Assembly (NCBI GenBank): GCA_026004415.1
Contig: BPJC01000003.1
Span: forward strand, 113,178-177,177
Reading direction: 5' to 3'
Source: Patescibacteria group bacterium
Lineage (GTDB): Bacteria; Patescibacteriota; Microgenomatia; UBA1406; GWC2-37-13
DNA: 64,000 nt
Positions within the stretch are counted from its first letter, which is position 1; each line of letters opens with the position of its first letter. Positions 38,047 through 46,800 of this stretch are shown here, in pieces. The notes beneath the pieces are model-generated. The model did no database searches. It saw nothing but the letters and a program-made list of their open reading frames with translations, and was not told the DNA's origin. The position numbers and the translations under genes were made by a program.

Positions 38047-39135
38047 ATGATAAAAAGATTTATTAGTCTCAGTTTTATACTTATAACTTTAGTTTTATTT
38101 AATGCAAATATAAGTTTTATATCAGCTCAAAAAAAAGATAGCGATTCTTTAGATAAAATTGATCAACAAGTTGAAACTGTTTTTAATTCAGATGAAATAA
38201 CAACTCCAGAATCTGGAATTAATGTTACGATATCACCTTTGTTTATTAATCTTTTTACTGACCCTGGAAAGACTGTAGAAAGTTCTTTTAAAATTAGAAA
38301 TAATAATAATTTTGATGAGTATTTCACTATATGGATAGCAAAATATTCGTTAGTGGAATCTGCCGAAAGGCCAGTTATATCTGAGGTTTCTTCTGATGAT
38401 CCTTTTCCCAATTGGATAGAGTTTGATCAGAGAGAGTTCAAACTTTTACCTAATGAAACAAAACAGATTAAATTTAAATTCACTCCACCTGATACAGCGG
38501 CTTTGGGCTATTATTATGCTATAGTTATCTCAAGAATAAAAGAAATTTCTTTGCAAGGTAGATCTGCAGTTGTTTCTGCTTCTCCTGCAATATCTTTATT
38601 GGCTGAGGTCAATAGTCCATATGCTAAAAAGGAGATTCAGTTGCTAGATTTTAATACAGATAAGGTTTTTTATGAGTATCTTCCTGTTGAGTTTCAAGTT
38701 AAGGTTAGCAATACTGGAAATATTCATTTGTCGCCTTTTGGTGACATTTTTATTGATTCAATAAATCAAGATAATGTTGGCAAATTAAGGGTTAATCCTA
38801 CCTCTGGTAATGTTTTACCGCAAATGCAAAGAATTTATACAGTTAAATGGAATGATGGATTTCCATTTAGAGAGAAAAAAGATGATGGCAAAGAACAGTT
38901 GGTTTGGGATTGGTCAAAGGCAAATAAATTTAGATTTGGTAAGTATACAGCCCATTTGATTTTGGTTTATGATAATGGTGAAAGAGATGTTCCGATAGAA
39001 GCAGAGGTCTCCTTCTGGGTGATTCCTTGGAAATTGATTTTAATTTTATTACTCTTTTTATTTTTCTTTATACAAGGAGTTAGGCTTAGTTTAATCTCAT
39101 TAACTGCTAAATTTATTAGTAGTTCAAGAAAATGA
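38047..39135 (+). CDS. DUF916-like surface protein
   Basis: A 362-residue protein with a signal peptide (ending near FISAQ), an Ig-like domain (NVTISPLFINLFTDPGKTVE, then NETKQIKFKFTPPDTAALGYY), a second Ig-like domain with VSNTGNIHLSPFG, and a C-terminal membrane helix (about residues 325-345). The layout and the NTGNIHLSPFG segment match the protein at 2221 (NNGDIHIRPLG) and the next gene. In WxL systems such proteins bridge the surface complex to peptidoglycan. It overlaps the next gene by 4 bp. Confidence 0.75.
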   Translation: MIKRFISLSFILITLVLFNANISFISAQKKDSDSLDKIDQQVETVFNSDEITTPESGINVTISPLFINLFTDPGKTVESSFKIRNNNNFDEYFTIWIAKYSLVESAERPVISEVSSDDPFPNWIEFDQREFKLLPNETKQIKFKFTPPDTAALGYYYAIVISRIKEISLQGRSAVVSASPAISLLAEVNSPYAKKEIQLLDFNTDKVFYEYLPVEFQVKVSNTGNIHLSPFGDIFIDSINQDNVGKLRVNPTSGNVLPQMQRIYTVKWNDGFPFREKKDDGKEQLVWDWSKANKFRFGKYTAHLILVYDNGERDVPIEAEVSFWVIPWKLILILLLFLFFFIQGVRLSLISLTAKFISSSRK

Positions 39136-40061
39136 AAAAATTTTTCATTAGATCAATAGTATTTATTTTATGTTTAATAAATTATTTCCTGTTTACTAAA
39201 AATGCTTTTGCACAAAAAACCGATTCAAATATATACTCTATTGGAATAACACCTTCTTTAATAAATGTAGATATTTCACAAAAAGAGGAACAAAAAACAA
39301 TTGATCTAGTCTTAATAAATTATGCTGGTTATTCACAAGAAATTAAGATTTCAGTAATGGATTTTAAACAGAAAGATGCTAACGGCGGTTTGGCTTTTTT
39401 AAATGATTCTCAAGGTAGTTATTCTTATTCTCTTGCTAGTTTTATGAGACCAGAAGTAGATACTGTTATTTTAGGTCCATTGGAAAGGAAGACTATTAAA
39501 GTATATATTTTCAACAGACCTGATTTGTCTCCTGGAGGTCATTATGCTGTTGTAACCGCTGATTTAGTAAATAAGCTTGAAAACAAAACTAGAATTAATC
39601 CAGTTGTTTCTTCATTAATCTTATTAAGGAAATTTGGTGGTGAAAAATATAATCTTAGTTTAAAAAAAGTTTCTTTTCCCAATGGATTTATTGCATTTAG
39701 TTACCCTAAAGAGATTAGCTTGTTGTTTCAGAATACAGGAAATATACATATGTTTCCTTATGGCAGATTAGATATAAAAGATATCTTTGGTAGAAAGTTA
39801 TATAAAGGAATTGTAAATCCACAGTCTTCTGCTGTTTTTCCAGAATCTATAAGGTATATAAAAGTTGATTTAATAAAATTGAGTTTTAGTTTACCTTTAT
39901 CGTTAAACTTAATTGATTTTTCAGGATCTGATTCTTTGAGTAAATCAAACTTCGTCTACAAAAATTATTTTATTTATGTTAACCCTATTTTTTTAATAGT
40001 TTTGGTAATAAGTTTAATCCTATTGTCTATATGGAGGTTAAAAAAGTCTTCAAGAAAGTAG
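39132..40061 (+). CDS. DUF916-like surface protein (second copy)
   Basis: A 309-residue protein with a signal peptide (ending near AFAQK), an Ig-like domain (SIGITPSLINVDISQKEEQK and GPLERKTIKVYIF...LSPGGHYAVVTADL), a second domain with NTGNIHMFPYG, and a C-terminal membrane helix followed by basic residues. It is a diverged tandem paralogue of the preceding gene, coupled to it by an ATGA overlap. It overlaps the next gene by 31 bp. Confidence 0.72.
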   Translation: MKKFFIRSIVFILCLINYFLFTKNAFAQKTDSNIYSIGITPSLINVDISQKEEQKTIDLVLINYAGYSQEIKISVMDFKQKDANGGLAFLNDSQGSYSYSLASFMRPEVDTVILGPLERKTIKVYIFNRPDLSPGGHYAVVTADLVNKLENKTRINPVVSSLILLRKFGGEKYNLSLKKVSFPNGFIAFSYPKEISLLFQNTGNIHMFPYGRLDIKDIFGRKLYKGIVNPQSSAVFPESIRYIKVDLIKLSFSLPLSLNLIDFSGSDSLSKSNFVYKNYFIYVNPIFLIVLVISLILLSIWRLKKSSRK

Positions 40062-40660
40062 CGTTGAGTTTATTTGTAATTGTCGGTTTAATTATTCTGG
40101 TTTACTATTACACTAAACTTTTCGAGTCAAACAAAACAATTCATCAGCCGGGTTTTTTATCCGAACGAGCAAAGCAATATCTTCAGAATCAGAAACAAGA
40201 TTATACTAATATCTGGAATTTTATGTTTGTTGCCAATAAGGATTTACAAGAACCTGTAAAGCAGTTAGTTCCTAAACATTATAATATTGATAATTGTTTT
40301 ACTTTTATTTTAAATATTGAGCCGGATATCTTAAGGCAAGAAGACTGCAGTGTTTATATGTCTTTTGATAATCCTAAGGGGAAAATTCGTTTAGTTTATG
40401 AGTATCCTGCCAAGTATGATTTAGATAATAATCCTTCTATAATAATTCGCAGGCAAAATCCCCAAAGGTATTTGGAAGAAAAAATCTCAACTAGTAAAAA
40501 TGATTTTTTAGTTTTTACTGATAATTATTCTCAGAATAGATTTGAGAAGACAGTCTTTTTATCAGTAGATGGTGGTTTGTTAACCGCATCGTTTAGTTTC
40601 AATTTTTTTGATTTTACTAATGATATGATTAATTTACTTAATTCTTTATCAGTAAATTAG
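40031..40660 (+). CDS. Membrane-anchored hypothetical protein in surface locus B
   Basis: A 209-residue protein with one N-terminal membrane helix (about residues 11-28) and an extracellular domain of about 170 residues containing two Cys (DNCFTF, QEDCSVY) that could form a disulphide. It shows alternating strands and a helix (YEYPAKYDLDNNPSIIIRRQ). I do not recognise the family. Its 5' end lies 31 bp inside the DUF916-like gene, so it is translationally coupled to it. Confidence 0.55.
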   Translation: MEVKKVFKKVALSLFVIVGLIILVYYYTKLFESNKTIHQPGFLSERAKQYLQNQKQDYTNIWNFMFVANKDLQEPVKQLVPKHYNIDNCFTFILNIEPDILRQEDCSVYMSFDNPKGKIRLVYEYPAKYDLDNNPSIIIRRQNPQRYLEEKISTSKNDFLVFTDNYSQNRFEKTVFLSVDGGLLTASFSFNFFDFTNDMINLLNSLSVN

Positions 40661-40674
40661 TCATAATTATTATT

Positions 40675-41754
40675 ATGAGACGGTTTTTTCAACATCTAAA
40701 ATTTAGTTTTAAAAACTCATTTTTGACTCTTGTTTTAGTAATTTTAGTTTTACCAAGTTCTACTAATTATAAATTAAAGTCTTTTGATTTTGGCACTGGT
40801 GGACAGGGAGATATGTCATCAACTAATTTTTCTATGGAAGGTCTTGCTGGTGGTTTTGCAGATGAATTAAACTCAAGCAGTTTTGGTCTAAATGCAGGAT
40901 TAATTTTTGTTCAATCCGCTGATGTTCCTCCAGCTCCAGTTTTGCAGAATTCATCTAATTGGTACAACAAATTGTTATTAATAGTAAATCCTGGAGATAA
41001 TCCTTCTTCTGCTACTTTTGCTGTTGCTATAAGTGATGATAACTGGGCAACAACAAAATGGGTACAGTCTGATAATACTGTAGGTACTACTTTGGGCATT
41101 GAAGATTTTCAAACATATGCTGAATGGGGAGGCTCAAGTGGTAGTTATATTGTGGGTTTAGAACCTAATACTACATATAAAGTAAAGGTAAAGGCTCGTC
41201 AAGGAAATTATACAGAAAGTTCTTTAGGCCCTGAAGCTGTTGCAAATACTGTTAATGTTAGTTTATCTTTTGATATAGATGTCTCATCTAATGATCAAGA
41301 AACTTCTAGTCCATATACCGTAGATCTAGGTGAATTGTCTTTTGGTTCTGTAATTTCTGCAAACGATAAAATTTGGCTTGATTTTGAGACTAATGCTGAG
41401 AATGGTGGAGCAGTTTATGTATATGATCAATATGCTGGAATAAGAAGTTTTTCAGTAAATTATGTTATATCTTCGACAACAGGAGATTTATCTTCTTTAT
41501 CAGAAGGGTATGGGCTTCAAGTTTTGTCGACTACACAGTCATCAGGAGCTATATTAAGTTCAGCTTCTCCTTATGATGGATCAAATAATGTAGTAGGACA
41601 AGTAGACAATATTTTAAGAGAGATTTTGACTGCAAATGGTCCTATTTTTTCTGGTAGAGGATCAGTGGGAGTTAAGGTTAAAATATCTTCAGAGACGCCT
41701 TCCGCATATGATTATGAAGATGTTTTAACTTTTGTGGCTGTATCAAATTTTTAA
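40675..41754 (+). CDS. Secreted WxL-like surface protein with fibronectin-like domain
   Basis: A 359-residue exported protein. After the signal peptide comes a segment SFDFGTGGQGDMSSTNFSME, a motif also seen in modified form in the protein at 7424. A fibronectin-III-like domain follows (residues about 80-190, VGLEPNTTYKVKVKARQGNYTE). The C-terminal domain (from about 200) has TVDLGELSFGS, FETNAENGGAVYVY and a terminal YEDVLTFVAVSNF, matching the paralogue at 36963. It follows the membrane gene by 14 bp; a CATAAT 7 nt before its ATG could be an extra -10 box. Confidence 0.65.
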   Translation: MRRFFQHLKFSFKNSFLTLVLVILVLPSSTNYKLKSFDFGTGGQGDMSSTNFSMEGLAGGFADELNSSSFGLNAGLIFVQSADVPPAPVLQNSSNWYNKLLLIVNPGDNPSSATFAVAISDDNWATTKWVQSDNTVGTTLGIEDFQTYAEWGGSSGSYIVGLEPNTTYKVKVKARQGNYTESSLGPEAVANTVNVSLSFDIDVSSNDQETSSPYTVDLGELSFGSVISANDKIWLDFETNAENGGAVYVYDQYAGIRSFSVNYVISSTTGDLSSLSEGYGLQVLSTTQSSGAILSSASPYDGSNNVVGQVDNILREILTANGPIFSGRGSVGVKVKISSETPSAYDYEDVLTFVAVSNF

Positions 41755-41802
41755 TTGCATTACTTTAGGTATTAAATTCGTGTTCAGACTTATATATCAG
41801 AA

Positions 41803-41831
41803 TTGACAGATGTTCAAAATATTGATACAAA
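41803..41831 (+). promoter_or_regulatory. Promoter before the tail-fibre-like gene
   Basis: TTGACA (41803-41808), 17-bp spacer, TACAAA (41826-41831), 11 nt before the ATG at 41843. It sits in the 88-bp gap inside surface locus B and would drive the last three genes. Confidence 0.5.
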
Positions 41832-41842
41832 TTTAATATGAG

Positions 41843-43867
41843 ATGAAAAATTTATTAAACTACAAAAAGGTTATTTATCTATGCTTTTTAGGATTATTAG
41901 TAGTCCTAAATGTTTTTTGTCCAAGAAATGTTTTTTCTGCAGTAGGTGTTTATGAAGCAATCCATTTTCAAGGTAAAGTTGTCAATAGTGATGGCACAAA
42001 TGTATCGGATGGTAATTATAATTTTGTTTTTAGTTTATATACAGTAGCAACAGGAGGTACAGCAGTCTGGACTGAAAATTATTCTTCTGGCAATTGTGGT
42101 CAATTAGCTGTAACTGATGGTGTTTTTTCAGTTGATCTTGGTTCATGTCAGAGTTTGTCAGGCGTTGATTTTAATCAGGATAGTATTTATCTTGGAATTA
42201 ATTTCAATGGTGATGGAGAAATGTCTCCTAGGATAAGGTTTACAGCCTCCGCTTATGCATTAAATGCTAAGAAAGTCTCTGGTTTGACAGTAACTAATAC
42301 GACAGGAACTCTTACAATTCCTAATGGGGTAACAATAGCATTTTCTGGTAGTAATGATCTTACTTTTACAACTTCTGGAACTACAAATGCAACTTTGCCG
42401 TCTGGTTCAATAACTATCGTTGATACTAACACAGCCCAAACTTTAACTAATAAGACAGTTGGAAATACAGGTTTAGTTTTTTCTGGATCAAGTATTGATA
42501 TAGATACTTCAGCCGGTGAGGGGTTAGTTGTCCAAGGTAGAGCTGATTCTTATTTTCAAACAACAGGAGGCAATATAATACTACAACCAGCAGGAACCTC
42601 ATCTACTGCTGTAGTTAAGATTGGGTCAGGTTCTGGATCAAATACACCTGATCTGTTGGCATTAGATGTTAAAAACACATCTGGAGATCCAACAGGAGCT
42701 GATGGATATATGTATTATAACTCTGTTTTAGGTAAATTCAGATGTTATCAAAATGGGTCCTGGACCGATTGTGTAGGTGCTTCTTCAGGATCTTCTCCTT
42801 TTACTTCTTCTTCTGGCGTAATTTCAAAATCTAACTTAACGGATAAAGTCAACTTTACCATTTCAGAGTCTGGAGATTATGGTCTTTTAATTGATACAAG
42901 CATTGCTCCAGCTGTGGATATGTTGCAAATATCAAATAGTGGTTATGGAACAGTAACTGACGGAGTAGATGGTCTTGCTATAAACTTTTCTCAAGCGAGT
43001 AATGCTAATAATACTACTAATTCAGCTATAAATTTAAATATTACAGGATCCGGTGATGCAGGAGATGTTTTGTCAGGTTTAAGTATAAGTTCATCTGGCA
43101 TCTCTGCTGGTAGTTTGTATGGTATAAAGATAGGTGGTATCACTGCTGGAGCTGGAACAGAGTATGCTTTGGAGATTGGTTCTGGATGGGACAGAGGATT
43201 ATCTGTTTCTTCTACATCAGTCTTTTCTTCGTCTGTAACAGCTGAGTCAAGTCTTGTGATTGGGTCAGGTTCTGATACCTTTAGTTTTGATCCAGTTTCA
43301 GGTCCTGTTTTTTCAGGTTCTGCTCGTCCGAGCAAGTCTATGGTTTTAAGTCCAGAGTATTCTGGAGCAGTACTTACAGATTATTATGGAGCTGGAACTG
43401 ACACAAACATAAATGGTATAATGACATCAGATGTTGGTGTTGGGACAGGTCAGAGTGAGTATACAAGTTTTTATCAGTGGGTTAGAACTAGTTCCACTTT
43501 GCATTATTATACTGTTGCTGTCAAAGTAGCTTTACCTAAAGATTTTTCTGCTTGGGAGAGCTCCAACTCTTTGGTTATTAAATTTGCTACTAATTCTACT
43601 TCTTCTTCGGATAATGTTTTTGATGTTTATATTTATGATGTTAATAACTCTAGTACTGCAATTGTTTCTTCAACAGGTAATGTTAGTTCCACAGCTGGAG
43701 CATTTACAACAGTTTCTTTTACGGCTAGCAGTGGTTTAGACGATAATTCAGGGGTTGACTGGGATAGTCCAGGTCAGGTTGCTATAATCTATTTAAGAAT
43801 GGGCTCGCAAAACTCCAACTGGGTGAGAGTCTCTGATATTCAAGTTAATTACAAGGCTAAGTTTTAA
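41843..43867 (+). CDS. Secreted tail-fibre-like surface protein
   Basis: A 674-residue exported protein. After the signal peptide, an N-terminal domain (VYEAIHFQGKVVNSDGTNVSDGNYNFVF...SPRIRFTASAYALNA) is of the type found at the start of many CPR surface fibres. Next comes a region with NATLPSGSITIVDTNTAQTLTNKT, which is typical of phage tail-fibre and collar proteins. Ser/Gly-rich repeats and a C-terminal beta domain ending SDIQVNYKAKF follow. No sortase signal or membrane anchor is seen. It may polymerise or attach through the giant protein encoded 2 bp downstream. Confidence 0.65.
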   Translation: MKNLLNYKKVIYLCFLGLLVVLNVFCPRNVFSAVGVYEAIHFQGKVVNSDGTNVSDGNYNFVFSLYTVATGGTAVWTENYSSGNCGQLAVTDGVFSVDLGSCQSLSGVDFNQDSIYLGINFNGDGEMSPRIRFTASAYALNAKKVSGLTVTNTTGTLTIPNGVTIAFSGSNDLTFTTSGTTNATLPSGSITIVDTNTAQTLTNKTVGNTGLVFSGSSIDIDTSAGEGLVVQGRADSYFQTTGGNIILQPAGTSSTAVVKIGSGSGSNTPDLLALDVKNTSGDPTGADGYMYYNSVLGKFRCYQNGSWTDCVGASSGSSPFTSSSGVISKSNLTDKVNFTISESGDYGLLIDTSIAPAVDMLQISNSGYGTVTDGVDGLAINFSQASNANNTTNSAINLNITGSGDAGDVLSGLSISSSGISAGSLYGIKIGGITAGAGTEYALEIGSGWDRGLSVSSTSVFSSSVTAESSLVIGSGSDTFSFDPVSGPVFSGSARPSKSMVLSPEYSGAVLTDYYGAGTDTNINGIMTSDVGVGTGQSEYTSFYQWVRTSSTLHYYTVAVKVALPKDFSAWESSNSLVIKFATNSTSSSDNVFDVYIYDVNNSSTAIVSSTGNVSSTAGAFTTVSFTASSGLDDNSGVDWDSPGQVAIIYLRMGSQNSNWVRVSDIQVNYKAKF

Positions 43868-43869
43868 TT

Positions 43870-46800
43870 ATGTTAAAAAAGTCAGTTTTGATAGCTTTAT
43901 TGCTAGTTGTTGGAGTTTTAAATATAAAGGCTATATTAGCAGAATCTTTTTCTTCAAGTTCTGCAGGAATAGAATCTACTTCCTCTGCAGAGTTTGTTGA
44001 TGCCTATTCATCTGAAGATGGTTTTTCTAATAATGAGGCAATTATAATAGATTCTGATCAGACGAGCTTTTTGTCTACAAATAGTGCAGATTTAAACGAA
44101 AATGAAAAAGGAAATAAAGGTGTTAATGAAAATTCAGATTATTTAATTAACACTAATCTTGAGGTTTTAGATCAGGATTCAAGACTTGTTGAGACTTTTT
44201 ATTTAGATGATAATAATAATTTTTCAGCTGTTAGAAAGAATTTAATTTATGTTTTTCCTGTTTTCAAGAAAGATTTTTCTTCTGAAGAGGATATTGTTGT
44301 AAGAATTGGAAACATAACTAGTAGAGATAATCTAAGTATTTTTCTTGAACACTCTGGTGGAAAAAGAATAATACCAAAGTATGAATTATTTCAAAAGAAT
44401 AACTACTTCGTTGTTCGCATACAATCTAATCAGGATATTTTGCCCGGTGAGTATAGACTTGTTGTTTATGACAAAGGTTCAAATAGTTCAGCGGAGACTG
44501 AGTTTTCTTGGGGGGTTTTAGCTTTAAACACTGATAGATATGTTTATATGCCAGGCGAAACAGTCAATATAGGTATAGCTGTTTTAGATAAAACTGGAAT
44601 GATGGTTTGTGATGCTGGTTTAGAATTATCGGTATCTAATGAAGAGTCTGGGTCTAGTTTTACTCTTTCTACTTCTGATGGGTCAATTAAAGTAAATGAA
44701 GAGTGTTTAATTCATAATTATACTGAGAAACCAGATTATGAAACTAGTTTTACGCCTTCAGCAACTGGTAATTATTTATTAAGATTAAAAGCAGAGACCA
44801 AAGATGGTCAATGGCAAATTGAGTCGCGGATTATAGTTGTTGATGATAGAGATTTTGATTTAGAAAGACAAGGTCCAACCAGAATCTATCCACCAAAATT
44901 TTATCCATATTACTTAAAGATTAAAACTAAATCAGGTTTTAGAGGCAAGGTCAGAGAATATCTGCCTGAGTCATTTTCAGTTATTAATATAAATCAATCA
45001 AATGTGGTAAATTATTCTCGTCAGTATGTTAAAGATTTAGAAGGTAGACAAACAGTTGATGGGTCTGTTAAAGAGTTTAATTTGCCTAATTTGGGCTTGC
45101 CTTTTTCAACAAACAATTTTGTTATTACTACTTATTTTGGTAGTCTTTATTCTTTATCAGATCTAAACAATCTTTTAGATGTTTTTAAACTCAAAGGTCA
45201 TGATGGAATAGACTTTAAATTAGAAAAAGGTGTAGAGATACTTTCTGTAGATGAAGGAAAAGTTTTAATTGCTGGAGAGTCAGACTATGGTCAGACTGTT
45301 GTTATTGAACATAGTTGGGGTAAAAGTTATTATGGACATTTATCTAATATCTCTGTTTCTGTTGGGACTGTAGTTAAAAAAGGAGATAAGATTGGTTTAG
45401 TTGGTTCCACAGGCATATCAACAGGCGTTCATCTGCATTTTTCTATAAAGCCGAATCAGTCTGATATTAATAATGGTTTTGGAGGCAAGATTGATCCTCT
45501 GCCTTATTTACCACTTGTTAAGGCAGATAACCAAGTTTTTGCAGTTGAGAACAGATCAGAAAAGAAAGTTAGGGTTTTGGAATGGAGTTTAGATCTTGAC
45601 TCAGGAGATGAGATCGTTTTGGGTTATATGTTTAAGTCTCCCAATATTTCACCTCAATTGTATAATCTGGGCCCTGTTGAGATTTATGATCTCGGTGACA
45701 ATATTCTTTACTCTGAACAAAGAAGTTGGATGATAGCGGCTGATGCAGTAGGAGACTATGCTATTTATAGGGAATCTACAGGAGGAGAAGATATCTCAAC
45801 TTCTGGAGTTGATTTGGATTGGGACACCTCTGTTTATGAAGGATCAGCTTTTTCCAAGCAATCAAATAATACTGACTTAAAATTAAATGAAACAGGTCAT
45901 TATTTAGTTATTTATAATCTTGGTTTGTCTTCATCAGGTGGTTCAAATAGGTCAAGAGTAAGCTCAAAACTTAAACTAAACACTAATTTTTTGCCATATG
46001 GTAGAGCTTCATGTTATATCAGGAGAACTCAAGGAGTTGATGAGTGTTATCTTGCTGGAGGAGCTATAATTTATGCTAACTCAAACGATAATTTAAGGAT
46101 CAATGCTGAAAGGGTTGATAATAATTCTGCAACAGTACAAAGAAATAGTAATGAGTCTGGTGTTTTTATTTTAAGATTAGATGACAGCTGGGATTATCTT
46201 AGGTCCTATGATTCCGCAGGCGGACAAAGTTTTGATTCTACAACATTTGCCACAGTTAGTTTTAATACAGACGATGAGATAGATACTAATAGTTTTAGCA
46301 GATCAGGGGGAGATATAACTCTAAAACAAACTGGACATTATCTTGTTTTAACAAATGTTACTTTTAATAATACCTCTGTTAATACAAGAAGAAGCAATGA
46401 GATAAGATTGACTCTTGGTGGGGCAGAGATTCCTGGCACGAGGACAACTGCCTATATCTTAAACGCTAACAATACTCAGATTGAACCAGCTGTATATATG
46501 GGTATTATAGAAAACACGACTGCTAACTCTGTTTTGAAGGTTGAAGCCGCCTGTTCCTCAGAGAGTTGTGGGGGTGTCGAAACTGTTGCTAATGAAACTG
46601 CTATAACTATAGTTAAACTTCCAGATTCAGCAGATTATTTAAGAATTTATGAACAAAGCGGCGGTCAAAATGTTGACGGTACTGATGATCCTATTTTGTG
46701 GGATACGAATCAGGAAGTAGACAGTAGTTTTTCTCACAGTACTAGTACTAATACTTCAAGAATTATTATAAACTCTTCTGGTAATTTTCTATTTTTATCA

